Source: Actinomycetaceae bacterium (GTDB taxonomy: Bacteria > Actinomycetota > Actinomycetes > Actinomycetales > Actinomycetaceae). Taken from it: 51,437 nucleotides of DNA. Positions 23,797 to 32,483 of this stretch are shown piece after piece. The notes beneath the pieces were generated by a model. That model made no database searches, was not told the DNA's origin, and saw only the letters and a list, made by a program, of their open reading frames with translations. Position 1 is the stretch's first letter. Each line of letters begins with the position of its first letter. Where the stretch lies: NCBI GenBank assembly GCA_030537795.1, contig JAUNVE010000012.1, positions 1 through 51,437 of the forward strand. Direction: 5' to 3'. Position numbers and translations under genes: made by a program.

Positions 23797-25080
23797 TTAC
23801 GGATACGGTTTACCTTCGGCTGCGGGCGGGCGAACCGAGCCCACGAATCCGGCAACCGCAAGGATGGTGATGATATACGGCGTCATGAGCAAGAACTCGG
23901 CCGGAACGGAAGAACCAACCGCCTGCATGGTGGCGCCGAGATTAGTGGCGAATCCAAAGAGGAGGGCGGCTGCGAAGGCGCCCTTCGGGTTCCACCGGCC
24001 CAAGATCATAGCCGCCAAGGCGATAAAGCCGTTGCCGGCTGCCATATCCTTCGAAAAGGCCAGCCCCTGTCCAATAGTGAAGAACGCGCCTCCCAGACCG
24101 GCAAGTGCGCCGCCGAGTAGTACGTTGCGCCACCGGGTCACATTGACCTTAATGCCCACTGTGTCGGCAGCTTTGGGATGTTCACCGCAGGCGCGCATCC
24201 GCAGTCCCCACCGAGAGTTGAAAACCAGATACTGCATAACAATCACCGTGATGAACATCAGGTAGATGAGCACGGATTGATCAAAGAGTACCGGCCCGAT
24301 GACGGGGATCTTCGACAGCAATGGAATCTCAATGGAGGCCAGACGCTCCGCGGAGTTCAAGGTGTCAGCGTTGTATTTCAACACCGTCGAAAATAGGAAC
24401 GACGTTATGCCGACCACCAGCATATTCAATACCACGCCCACAATGATGTGGTCCGTTCTGAAGTTGACGGTGAACAGCGCCAGCAGCGCAGCCACCAGCA
24501 TTCCCGCGATGGGAGCGCCGATCAGGCCGACGTAGGCGTTGCCAGCCACGGAGGCCGTGACAGCTCCCAAGAAGGCGCCGAATAGGAGCTGCCCCTCGAT
24601 GGCGATATTGATGATGCCCGACCTCTCACATACAACCCCCGCCAGGGAACCGAAGACGAGCGGGGTGGCAAATGCAAGAGCTCCAGTCAATAGCGCCGCC
24701 ACCGGCAGGTGTGCCGAAGTCTTACCCGCCACGGTCGAGATCAGGAAGGATAGAACGAAGGCAATACCGGTGATGATCAGTAGCCAACCGTTGGCATCTC
24801 TGCGCTGCGCCCACGCCCACCAAATCACCGCCGTGCACGCCAACGCTATAACTGACAGCACGAGGGTGGTTGCGAATGCCGGAACATGCAGTTCCGGAAT
24901 CTGGAATAGGAATGTTTCGTCGGTTCCCCAGGTAATCCGGGAGTAGCCGCTGGTTGTCATCGAAACGAGGACGGTCAGTAGCGCCATCACACTGGCCGCG
25001 ATGGGGTCACGCAGTGACTTTTTAACGCGGATACCTTCAGTAGCGTTAGCTACTGTGCTATTCGTAGTCTGGGTAGTCAC
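23797..25080 (-). CDS. Nucleoside ABC transporter permease, second subunit
   Basis: The 427-residue inner-membrane protein has about ten hydrophobic segments and belongs to the branched-chain/ribose-type permease family. The typical region is ERSGIINIAIEGQLLFGAF (about residue 157 on), followed by DHIIVGVVLNMLVVG. With the permease at 25077-26360 it would form the heteromeric pore of a BMP-type nucleoside importer such as Nup/Rns systems of firmicutes. It overlaps the first permease by 4 bases (ATGA). The N-terminal 90 residues hold extra hydrophobic segments, usual for this subunit. Confidence 0.88.
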   Translation of the reverse strand: MTTQTTNSTVANATEGIRVKKSLRDPIAASVMALLTVLVSMTTSGYSRITWGTDETFLFQIPELHVPAFATTLVLSVIALACTAVIWWAWAQRRDANGWLLIITGIAFVLSFLISTVAGKTSAHLPVAALLTGALAFATPLVFGSLAGVVCERSGIINIAIEGQLLFGAFLGAVTASVAGNAYVGLIGAPIAGMLVAALLALFTVNFRTDHIIVGVVLNMLVVGITSFLFSTVLKYNADTLNSAERLASIEIPLLSKIPVIGPVLFDQSVLIYLMFITVIVMQYLVFNSRWGLRMRACGEHPKAADTVGIKVNVTRWRNVLLGGALAGLGGAFFTIGQGLAFSKDMAAGNGFIALAAMILGRWNPKGAFAAALLFGFATNLGATMQAVGSSVPAEFLLMTPYIITILAVAGFVGSVRPPAAEGKPYP

Positions 25081-26360
25081 TTCGCCTCTCCTTTCACCGT
25101 AGCTGCAGATGTTTTTGCGGCAATCTTGCGGCGGTAGCGATAGTAGCGCACGGCCTCCGATGCCGCGATCAGTAGCACGATGATGGCCTGGGTGATCTGC
25201 ACGATATCAACGGGGATGGAAGCCGATGCCTGCATCGTCGACGCCCCCGCCGCGAGCGCTCCGAATAGGATGCCCGCAAGGACGGTGCCCAGTGGCGTTG
25301 ATTTGCCCAGCAAGGCAACCGTAATGGCATCGAATCCATAGGATCCGGCAGATCCGCCGGTGAGGAATCGTTCGGTTCCCAACACCGGGGCGGTTCCGGC
25401 GAGTCCTGCGAGAGCACCGGAAATCACCATGGTGAGGAAGATGACTCGGGTAACTGAAATACCGGCGGTGCGAGCGGCTTCCGGATTGGCGCCGGCGGCA
25501 CGCAATTCGAAACCAAATGTTGAGCGTTCAAGTAGCCACCACACGAAAATGGCGGCGAGGATGGCAATAATAATCGAAATATCGAGGCGGAAACTGCTTC
25601 CGAGCAATTTCGGATAGGTAGCCGTGTCAGCAACATACATCGATTTGCCCGATACGCCGTCGCCATGCATGAACTCGCTTTGCAAAGTCCACGCCAGGAA
25701 AAGCAGGGCTATCGAGTTCATCATGATTGTGACAATCACTTCATTGGCCCCGAGTTTGGCTTTGAGGAAGCCGGGAACTCCGCCCCATAATGCCCCTCCC
25801 ACAATCGCACAGATGATGGCAACCAGGAGGTGGAGGCCGGCGGGAAGATTGAAATGTATCCCCGCCACCGTTCCGGTGAGGGCCCCCATAATGAACTGAC
25901 CTTGCACACCGATATTGAACAGGCCAGCTCGGAATGCAACTGCGATGGCCAAGCCCGCAATGATGAGCGGTACCGACCGAGTCAGTGATTCAAACAGCGA
26001 TTTGATTCCCGCTGACACTGTCGCCGCATTGTAGTCGTAGATGGCGCCGCGGAATAAAGAGGTGAAGAAGCTCTGGAAGGCGGCGGATGCTTCGGCAAAG
26101 AAGTCCGAAGGGCGCGCAAAAAGATAGCTCGCGGTTCGCTGTACATCTTTATCAAAGATAACCACAATGAGGGCGCCAATCAGCAGCGATGCCACAATAG
26201 CGCCAAATATCACCGCGGTATTCATGGAAAACACTCTGTGCAAGACGCGATTGGCCCACGGTGGTGTCTGAGAAGTCGGCCGGTCGGACTTTTGTGCCGG
26301 TTCGGGCGCCGGTTCTACCTGCGGTTCGAGTTGGCCCGGCTGTGGTGTCGTGTCACTCAT
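25077..26360 (-). CDS. Nucleoside ABC transporter permease, first subunit
   Basis: The 427-residue inner-membrane protein has the same permease fold: a polar, Pro-rich N-terminus of about 50 residues and then roughly nine membrane segments. The EAA-like region is FRAGLFNIGVQGQFIMGAL. The start ATG 26360 is preceded by GAGGAGG and overlaps the ATPase gene by 8 bases (ATGAGTGA); an upstream in-frame start is less likely. It is paired with the second permease through a 4-base overlap. The operon context with cdd, deoA and deoC supports nucleosides as substrate. Confidence 0.88.
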   Translation of the reverse strand: MSDTTPQPGQLEPQVEPAPEPAQKSDRPTSQTPPWANRVLHRVFSMNTAVIFGAIVASLLIGALIVVIFDKDVQRTASYLFARPSDFFAEASAAFQSFFTSLFRGAIYDYNAATVSAGIKSLFESLTRSVPLIIAGLAIAVAFRAGLFNIGVQGQFIMGALTGTVAGIHFNLPAGLHLLVAIICAIVGGALWGGVPGFLKAKLGANEVIVTIMMNSIALLFLAWTLQSEFMHGDGVSGKSMYVADTATYPKLLGSSFRLDISIIIAILAAIFVWWLLERSTFGFELRAAGANPEAARTAGISVTRVIFLTMVISGALAGLAGTAPVLGTERFLTGGSAGSYGFDAITVALLGKSTPLGTVLAGILFGALAAGASTMQASASIPVDIVQITQAIIVLLIAASEAVRYYRYRRKIAAKTSAATVKGEAK

Positions 26361-27912
26361 CGGAAACCTCCTCAAGAACAGTAGGGTTTGCGTCTGCCTG
26401 CATCTGGGCTTCTTCCAGCGGTACCCCCGCCATCATGAGGCCGAGGACGTCGCGCGAGGTTCCCGCCGGCACGATCCCGACGATACGCCCGCGATACATC
26501 ACCGCGATCCGGTCGGCCAGAGCATCAACTTCGTCCAGTTCGGTTGAAATAACGAGTACGGCTGTGTTCTTATCGCGTTCTTCCACAATGCGTTTGTAGA
26601 CAAACTCAATAGAACCAACGTCCAGGCCGCGCGTCGGTTGCGATGCGACCAGGGCGTTGAGGGGACGCGATAGCTCACGCGCCAGAATCGCCTTTTGCGC
26701 ATTTCCACCTGACAGCGTGGAAATGGGATCGTGAATCGACGTGACACGCACATCGAATTCATCGCGAAGTTTTTCGGCATTGGCTTCCACAACCGATGGT
26801 TTCATCGATATGCCATTGGCGAATGGAGGCCGGTCGTACTGGTCAAGGATCATATTTTCAGCAATAGAAAATGAAGCGATCATGCCGTCGGTTGAGCGGT
26901 CTTCGGGAACAAAACCCAGGCCATTTTGTAGTCGCTTCTTAATCGATTGTCCCGCGATATCGGCCCCGTCAATGGTAACTGCCCCCGAATTTGGTTCCCG
27001 CAAACCGAGAATAGCTTCGGCTAGTTCCGTCTGACCGTTACCCTGCACGCCGGCAACACACACGATCTCGCCGCGTTTTACGTCAAGGTTCACGTGGTCA
27101 AGAAGTTTATGTCCAGTTTCTGATACCACCGACAGGTTACGAACAGCCAGTCCCTCTTCCCCCGCTTTGGCGGGATTTTTCTCCACTCCCAGGTGGACCG
27201 GACGGCCAACCATAAGGGAAGCGAGTTCTGTTTCGGTGGAGGTCGGTGAGGCTTCCCCCACCACTTTTCCGCGGCGAATCACTGTAATGCGATCAGCCAC
27301 CGCACGTACCTCCCGCAACTTGTGGGTAATGAAGACGATAGAGGTGCCAGCCTCCTTCAGCTGAACCATGATCTCCATCAGTTCATCGGTTTCTTGCGGA
27401 GTCAAAACTGCGGTTGGTTCGTCAAGAATGAGAACCTCCGCTTCCCTCGACAGTGCTTTGATAATCTCGACACGCTGTTGCGCTCCGACTGGGAGGTCTT
27501 CAATATAAGCTTCCGGGTCAATGTCGAAACCAAAGCGTTTCGACAGCGTATTGACGAGATCCTTGGCTTTTCTGTGTTGAATGATGCCCATTCCGTTCGT
27601 CGGTTCGTATCCGAGCGCCACAGATTCGGCCACGGTAAAGACTGGAACGAGCATGAAGTGCTGGTGAACCATTCCGATCCCCGCGGCAACTGCGTCGCCG
27701 GGACCCTTGAAGTTCACTCTTTTATCATCAATGAGTATTTCCCCATCATCGGGGTGGTAGAGGCCATACAGTACATTCATCAAGGTTGATTTACCCGCGC
27801 CATTTTCCCCCAGGAGAGCGTGAATCTCCCCCGGTTCAACAGTCAAATCAATTTGATCATTGGCGACGAGCGGGCCAAACACCTTGGTGATGCCTCGTAA
27901 TTCGAGTTTCAC
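26353..27912 (-). CDS. Nucleoside ABC transporter ATPase, duplicated ABC domains
   Basis: The 519-residue cytoplasmic protein has two ABC cassettes. The first has Walker A GENGAGKST (35-43), a Q-loop with MVHQHFML and Walker B VLILDEP. Its signature LPVGAQQR is unusual but common in the sugar/nucleoside (RbsA-like) family. The second cassette has a degenerate Walker A, GVQGNGQTE, and the signature LSGGNAQK. One functional and one degenerate site are normal in this family. The GTG start at 27912 gives the expected N-terminus, with AAAGGA upstream; a longer frame exists but adds an unlikely Cys-rich leader. Confidence 0.9.
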   Translation of the reverse strand: MKLELRGITKVFGPLVANDQIDLTVEPGEIHALLGENGAGKSTLMNVLYGLYHPDDGEILIDDKRVNFKGPGDAVAAGIGMVHQHFMLVPVFTVAESVALGYEPTNGMGIIQHRKAKDLVNTLSKRFGFDIDPEAYIEDLPVGAQQRVEIIKALSREAEVLILDEPTAVLTPQETDELMEIMVQLKEAGTSIVFITHKLREVRAVADRITVIRRGKVVGEASPTSTETELASLMVGRPVHLGVEKNPAKAGEEGLAVRNLSVVSETGHKLLDHVNLDVKRGEIVCVAGVQGNGQTELAEAILGLREPNSGAVTIDGADIAGQSIKKRLQNGLGFVPEDRSTDGMIASFSIAENMILDQYDRPPFANGISMKPSVVEANAEKLRDEFDVRVTSIHDPISTLSGGNAQKAILARELSRPLNALVASQPTRGLDVGSIEFVYKRIVEERDKNTAVLVISTELDEVDALADRIAVMYRGRIVGIVPAGTSRDVLGLMMAGVPLEEAQMQADANPTVLEEVSDE

Positions 27913-27953
27913 AAGTGTTGTCCTTTGTATTCGGTTGTTCCAGCACAGACAAT

Positions 27954-27986
27954 GCAAGGCCCGTGCCGATGGCGGCCGGGCCTTGC
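27954..27986 (-). terminator. Hairpin between the binding-protein gene and the transporter ATPase
   Basis: GCAAGGCCCG (27954-27963) pairs perfectly with CGGGCCTTGC (27977-27986) around a 13-base loop. It lies in the 100-base gap after the BMP gene. The following minus-strand sequence (ATTGTCT) is only a weak U-run. It would act as a partial terminator or mRNA stabiliser and keep binding protein above transporter subunits. Confidence 0.55.
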
Positions 27987-28012
27987 ACCGTTAATGCTGA
28001 GCTATGTCAGTA

Positions 28013-29101
28013 TTACGGCTGGTTAGTGGTTTCAACCGTGATATCACCGGAGATGATTTGCTCGCGAACCTTGTTCACGCCATCCTTCAGCTCCTGCGGA
28101 ACCTTATCGTCAAAGTTGTGGAAGGGAGCCAGCGAGACGCCACCGTTTTCCAGGTTTCCAACATAAGCTTCGGAGGAGAAGTCGCCGTCAACAACAGACT
28201 TAATCGCGTCAAATACGGCGGCGCCGATTTCCTTCACTACGGATGTGAGGATGAAGTCCTGGTATTCGGGCTGGGTTTCAAAGCCGTCAGCATCTACCCA
28301 GACGACGGTTACTTCGCCTTCCCCGGCGTCCTTAGCAGCTGCCAGTGCACCTTCACCAACGGGGCCGGCGACCGGCATGATGATGTCAACACCCTGCTCA
28401 ATCAGTTGCTTGGAGAATGTCTGGCCCTTGCCAACATCGGAGAAGTCACCAGTGGCCATGCCGTCCTGGGCTGCCTTATCCCAGCCAACGAGGCCAACAT
28501 CGGTGCCATTTTCTTCGTTGTACTTCTTCACACCATCTTCAAAGCCGTCAGCGAAAATCGCGGTGGTAGGAATATTCATTCCGAGGAAAGTTCCCACCTT
28601 ACCCTGGGACATGCCGGCGGATAGATAGCCCGCCAGGTAGGAGGCTTCGGCGGTGTTAAAGACGAGGGCCTTGCCGTTTTCGGGTGCGGATTCAAAGCCG
28701 GCGTCTACCAGTGCGAAGTTGACCTCCGGGTTATCCTGGGCTGCCTTGTCGATCTGATCAGCCATCTTAAAGCCAACACCGATGATGATGGTGCAGCCAT
28801 CTTGAATCATGGCGTTAATATTCGGATCGTAGTCGGCATCCGAGTTCGACTCTGCGGTCTTGATTTCGACACCGAGTTCTTTTTCTGCACGCTGCAGACC
28901 TTCAAAACCTGACTGGTTGAAGGATTTATCATCAAAGCCGCCTTCGTCAGAGACCATGCAGGCCTTAACGGATGAGGCATCGCCACCGGGCTTGGCGGCG
29001 TCATCGGAGCCGCCGCTGTTTTCTTCCGGGGCGGACCCGCATGCGCCGAGCATCAATGCTGCCGCCGCCGCTAGGGCCGTGACCTTAATCGTTTTCTTCA
29101 C
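28013..29101 (-). CDS. BMP family nucleoside-binding lipoprotein
   Basis: The 362-residue protein has a lipoprotein signal peptide ending in LMLGACGS, with the lipidated Cys at 21, followed by a Gly/Ser/Glu linker. The mature part is a basic-membrane-protein (PnrA/BmpA) type binding domain: VKACMVSDEGGFDDKSFNQSG at its start has the family segment DDKSFNQS, and later GVGFKMADQI and VVWVDADGFE occur. PnrA-like proteins bind purine or other nucleosides outside the membrane and deliver them to the ABC permeases. The start GTG 29101 is fixed by AGGAGGAACT. As first gene of the operon it has its own 160-base upstream region; no known riboswitch was recognised there. Confidence 0.9.
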   Translation of the reverse strand: MKKTIKVTALAAAAALMLGACGSAPEENSGGSDDAAKPGGDASSVKACMVSDEGGFDDKSFNQSGFEGLQRAEKELGVEIKTAESNSDADYDPNINAMIQDGCTIIIGVGFKMADQIDKAAQDNPEVNFALVDAGFESAPENGKALVFNTAEASYLAGYLSAGMSQGKVGTFLGMNIPTTAIFADGFEDGVKKYNEENGTDVGLVGWDKAAQDGMATGDFSDVGKGQTFSKQLIEQGVDIIMPVAGPVGEGALAAAKDAGEGEVTVVWVDADGFETQPEYQDFILTSVVKEIGAAVFDAIKSVVDGDFSSEAYVGNLENGGVSLAPFHNFDDKVPQELKDGVNKVREQIISGDITVETTNQP

Positions 29102-29262
29102 AGTTCCTCCTGTGGGGATGTACATACGGTTTTGTACGAGTCTCCCCCTATGTTGTCGGAGGGGTCCGCTCGCGTGCGGATTCAGTGTATCTAATGATCT
29201 GGGATAACTCTAAGCGATCGGCAGTTTGTAACCTCTCGGTAATAATACGGAGTGCTTTTACA

Positions 29263-30336
29263 TTAGTTCAGATCAGGATGGCCATTTTCTTTCAGTTGCG
29301 CCGGTATTTCTTTCACTTTCTGTGAAGCCTCAGCAGTGGTTATCAGCAGGGCATCTGCGGTGTGAACGATAATGCAATCGTCGATTCCCACCACAAAAAT
29401 CGGAGGTGTTTCAGCGGTGCCGTATGCATGCGGAGACCGCGCGTCCACAGCAGTAGGGGTCGGTAGCTCATACGCTCCCCCACTGTGGTGGGTCAGTGAT
29501 TTGAAATCCCCCAAATCAGACCAGCCAACCTGGGCTGGGGCTGCCACCACGGCGACATGACCGGCGCGGGCGGAAGGTTCTGCCACCGCGTAATCAAATG
29601 CGATGGCCGCCAGTTCGCTCCAGCGTTCGGTTTTTTCCTCCTGGTTGAGGTCGTACCACTGCCGCGCGAGTTCAGCAAGCAACTTCCCGAGCTGTGGCTG
29701 ATGGGTAGCTAACTCTCGATGGAGTGCTCCTGTTTGCATAATGAAAATACCGGCATTCCACAGATAGCCGTTAGCGAGGAAGACTTTAGCTCGCTCGACA
29801 TGAGGTTTTTCCACAAATTCCTGCGCCGCGCGCACGCCCTCCATCACGGTGGCGCCGGGTTTGATATAGCCAAATGCGGTAGACGGATGTGACGGTTCGA
29901 TGCCCAGGGTCGTGATGTAACCGCGTTCGGCCGCCCCTACTGCGTTATGCACAAGTTCGCGAAATAGCTGCTCATCAGCAATCACGTGGTCCGCGGCGAA
30001 TGAACCGACAATGGCTTGCGATCCAAATTCGAGGCGAATAAGCTCACTGGCGATTCCGATGGCGGGCATCGAGTCTCTCCCGGCTGGCTCGCTGAGAATG
30101 CGAATATTCGCATAGTCAGCGACTTGGGCGCGCACAGACTCCTCGTGAGACTGTCCGGTAACGATGGTGATGGTGTGCGCTAGGGGTGCAAGACGTTCAA
30201 CGGTGGCTTGCAATAATGAGCGCTCCGGCCGACCCAACGGTAGCAGGAATTTCGGGTGGGATGCCCGCGATAGCGGCCACAGTCGCGTCCCTGCGCCACC
30301 GGCAGGAATAATGGCATGTAGCTGAGTGTCACTCAC
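29263..30336 (-). CDS. manC: Mannose-1-phosphate guanylyltransferase
   Basis: The 357-residue nucleotidyltransferase makes GDP-mannose from mannose-1-phosphate and GTP. Its signature is AIIPAGGAGTRLWPLSR near the N-terminus with the catalytic Arg/Lys region HPKFLLPL. Further family motifs are GRDSMPAIG, GSFAADHVI, TTLGIEPSHPSTAFGYI, FVEKP and WNAGIFI. It lacks the C-terminal phosphomannose isomerase domain of bifunctional ManC, as in actinobacterial ManB. I chose GTG 30336, which overlaps the upstream glycosyltransferase stop by 8 bases (GTGAGTGA). It probably feeds that mannosyltransferase. Confidence 0.88.
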   Translation of the reverse strand: MSDTQLHAIIPAGGAGTRLWPLSRASHPKFLLPLGRPERSLLQATVERLAPLAHTITIVTGQSHEESVRAQVADYANIRILSEPAGRDSMPAIGIASELIRLEFGSQAIVGSFAADHVIADEQLFRELVHNAVGAAERGYITTLGIEPSHPSTAFGYIKPGATVMEGVRAAQEFVEKPHVERAKVFLANGYLWNAGIFIMQTGALHRELATHQPQLGKLLAELARQWYDLNQEEKTERWSELAAIAFDYAVAEPSARAGHVAVVAAPAQVGWSDLGDFKSLTHHSGGAYELPTPTAVDARSPHAYGTAETPPIFVVGIDDCIIVHTADALLITTAEASQKVKEIPAQLKENGHPDLN

Positions 30337-31651
30337 AGTTTTCACTTTCCTTTTGAACCGGTATCGGATACGCATTGCTGGCGATCCATGAAGCGCGAGT
30401 CACTGCTATAACCCACAGTGTCAGTATGACATTTCGGGCGGCCACAAGGCCGCTACCGACCACGAGCCCCGCACCGGCGCGAGAACTTAAGAAATAGGGG
30501 TAGAGCGTCGGATATACGAGCTGAGTGAGCGCGGTCGCAACAATGAGCACTGCCGTCATGGTATTGAGCCAACGCACGGTTGGTCGGTTGCTTGACGGGG
30601 AGCGTGCGGCATGGGAGAGCACAATTGTCCATGCCGGAAGAATCCAGATCATGTATTGCGGTGAAAACACTTTATCCGTCACGATAAACAATCCGATAAT
30701 GCTCACGGCTGCGAGCGATAGTGTCACGGCATTCGTCAAGCGCCGACGCCACAGTCTTATGGTGAGCGCACCGATCCACACAAACACCCCCACGCTCACC
30801 AGGGAAACAACATGGGTCGTAGTGGTTACGCCGGGTCCGGTGAAATCAACCGAGTTGTGCTGCGAGAGCGCATGTTCCCACCGGTGTGGGAACACCATTC
30901 GAGCCACAATAATCCACGTCGCCGCGATTGATTCGGTATGGAGACCGCGTTCACTCTGCCAAGTAAGGGGCGAAAAGAGGCGCTCCCACCCTCCGAGCAT
31001 CACGCTGGCGACGATAAAAACGGCACCGGATGCCGCGTAAATTCCCCACGCCCGCCACCGGCGCGCAAATCCTGACACCAGGGAGATAACGATGACGGGC
31101 CACAGCTTCAACGCAGTCCCCCAGGCAACGAGATGCGCAAACAGAGAGGGAGATGACGCCACAACCGCGAGCGCCATTGCCACGCATAGCGCGGGAATCA
31201 GATCAAATCGGAACAGGATAATCGGTCCCATAGCGATAACGAGAATCGCCCACGTGACCGTGGGGCTCCATATTGCGCCCGATTGTTGGGCCGAGCTTCC
31301 GGCAGATAGTGAGCTGCGGGCGGCATTCGGTTGGCGACTTTCACCGCGGGCGAGAACTATGAACCAGAACACTAAGAGGGACACCATCCCGGCGACATAG
31401 GCCACCGCGTAGGCGTCACGACCAGAACTAAAAAGCAACGGTATAGCCAGCGCCAAAACACCGGGCAACGGATACTCGACAAGTACCGTATTGAAATTCA
31501 CGCCGCCTCGGTAAGTCAACCAAGCGTGGTAGTAGTTTACGTCGGCAATGATGGTGCCGGACGGGAGCACGGTGTATATCAGGTATAGCCCGCCTAGGGT
31601 TCCCGCTACTAGTGCGCCCACCCCTAGCGCCACGCGGTGCTTTTCGTTCAT
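30329..31651 (-). CDS. GT-C polytopic glycosyltransferase (GT87/DUF2029-like)
   Basis: The 440-residue membrane protein has about ten hydrophobic segments. An early extracytoplasmic loop contains DVNYYHAWLTYRG followed by FNTVLVEYPLPGVL, the acidic-residue loop typical of GT-C enzymes of the PimE/GT87 type. A later loop has GLHTESIAATW, and FSPQYMIWILPAW is also a GT87-like segment. Such enzymes transfer mannose or arabinose from polyprenyl-phosphate donors outside the membrane. Coupling to the GDP-mannose gene favours mannosylation of a lipoglycan or protein. No polyprenyl-phosphate-mannose synthase gene is in this window. The acceptor is unknown. Confidence 0.8.
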   Translation of the reverse strand: MNEKHRVALGVGALVAGTLGGLYLIYTVLPSGTIIADVNYYHAWLTYRGGVNFNTVLVEYPLPGVLALAIPLLFSSGRDAYAVAYVAGMVSLLVFWFIVLARGESRQPNAARSSLSAGSSAQQSGAIWSPTVTWAILVIAMGPIILFRFDLIPALCVAMALAVVASSPSLFAHLVAWGTALKLWPVIVISLVSGFARRWRAWGIYAASGAVFIVASVMLGGWERLFSPLTWQSERGLHTESIAATWIIVARMVFPHRWEHALSQHNSVDFTGPGVTTTTHVVSLVSVGVFVWIGALTIRLWRRRLTNAVTLSLAAVSIIGLFIVTDKVFSPQYMIWILPAWTIVLSHAARSPSSNRPTVRWLNTMTAVLIVATALTQLVYPTLYPYFLSSRAGAGLVVGSGLVAARNVILTLWVIAVTRASWIASNAYPIPVQKESENCE

Positions 31652-31666
31652 ATCCCGTTAATTATC

Positions 31667-31703
31667 ACAATCGGCTCGGCACCAGGTGTGCCGAGCCGAT
31701 TGT
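31667..31703 (-). terminator. Terminator after rplY
   Basis: A perfect 15 bp stem (31667-31681 with 31689-31703, core CGGCTCGGCA) has a 7-base loop. It lies between the rplY stop and the glycosyltransferase start. The minus-strand sequence after the stem is GATAATT, a weak U-run. It probably ends or dampens the rplY transcript. Confidence 0.65.
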
Positions 31704-31714
31704 CCACCACTGTT

Positions 31715-32362
31715 TTACTCGTCGGAGTCGCCGGAGTCTTCGTCTTCGGCGTCCTCTCCTTCTGCTCCTTCTTCGCCTTCGACACCCTCGGCATCTTCTT
31801 CAACCGGGGTCTCGGGAATCTCTTCCGGAATCACGATGGAAGCCAGGACCGTCTCTTCATCCAGATCGGTAGTGACATCCTCGGGAAGTGTCAACGCGGA
31901 GGCCAGCAGCTGTTCGCCCTCGCCAAGTCCCTCCACGGATAGTTCGACGCTTTCGGGAATAGAAATGGCCGGAGCGGACACGAGAATCGTGTAGTACTCC
32001 TGGTTGACCACGGTGCCGGGCTCGGATTCGCCGACCAGCACCAGAGGAATCTCAACCTCAACCTTTTCACCGCGCTTAACAGCCAGCAGATCCAGGTGAA
32101 GAATGTCGCGGCGTACCGGGTGACGTTGAATATCCTTCACCAGTGCGAGCTGATCATCGCCCTCAATATCAAGATTGACGAGGGCGTTCAGGTTGTCTTT
32201 CACGAGTAGGAAAGCTTCGTGACCGGGCAGGTCAACGTGAAGGGTTTCTTCGCCGCTGGAGTAAACAACTGCGGGGACAAAACCTGCGCGGCGGGCGCGA
32301 CGAGATGCGCCTTTGCCGAATTCCTTGCGGACTACCGCATTCATGCGGGTAATTTCTGCCAT
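31715..32362 (-). CDS. rplY: 50S ribosomal protein L25 / general stress protein Ctc
   Basis: The 215-residue protein has the L25 domain that binds 5S rRNA (about 1-95, with FGKGASRRARRAGFVPAVVY and DILHLDLLAV). The TL5-type beta domain follows (about 96-180). The last 30 residues are almost entirely Glu/Asp/Gly, a tail often seen in actinobacterial Ctc proteins. The start ATG 32362 is preceded by CCAGGAGGAATC; a longer open frame upstream has no good start. It follows prs in the same direction, but a terminator-like hairpin at 32441-32461 and a possible separate promoter suggest independent expression. Confidence 0.92.
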   Translation of the reverse strand: MAEITRMNAVVRKEFGKGASRRARRAGFVPAVVYSSGEETLHVDLPGHEAFLLVKDNLNALVNLDIEGDDQLALVKDIQRHPVRRDILHLDLLAVKRGEKVEVEIPLVLVGESEPGTVVNQEYYTILVSAPAISIPESVELSVEGLGEGEQLLASALTLPEDVTTDLDEETVLASIVIPEEIPETPVEEDAEGVEGEEGAEGEDAEDEDSGDSDE

Positions 32363-32440
32363 GATTCCTCCTGGGAAATCTCGTATACATCGGACCCCGG
32401 GGGACGCAAGGTAAACCACACGCCCAGTCGATAACGGCGG

Positions 32441-32461
32441 AAAAACCGCCCTCGCCGAGGC
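32441..32461 (-). terminator. Rho-independent terminator after prs
   Basis: On the minus strand GCCTC, a GGC loop and GAGGGC form a short stem that is followed at once by GG and five T residues (plus-strand AAAAA at 32441-32445). It lies 22 bases after the prs stop. It would end the glmU-prs transcript before rplY. Confidence 0.55.
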
Positions 32462-32483
32462 AACAGAAAAATACTAGCGCATA

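Noticed and set aside
27913-27957. N-terminal extension of the nucleoside ABC ATPase to position 27957
   Set aside because: It adds a Cys/Trp-rich stretch overlapping the hairpin; GTG 27912 gives the normal N-terminus and has a ribosome-binding site.
29102-29262. A purine-type riboswitch in the leader of the BMP lipoprotein operon
   Set aside because: The conserved core sequences of purine riboswitches are absent; only a small hairpin (TCCGC/GCGGA) is visible.
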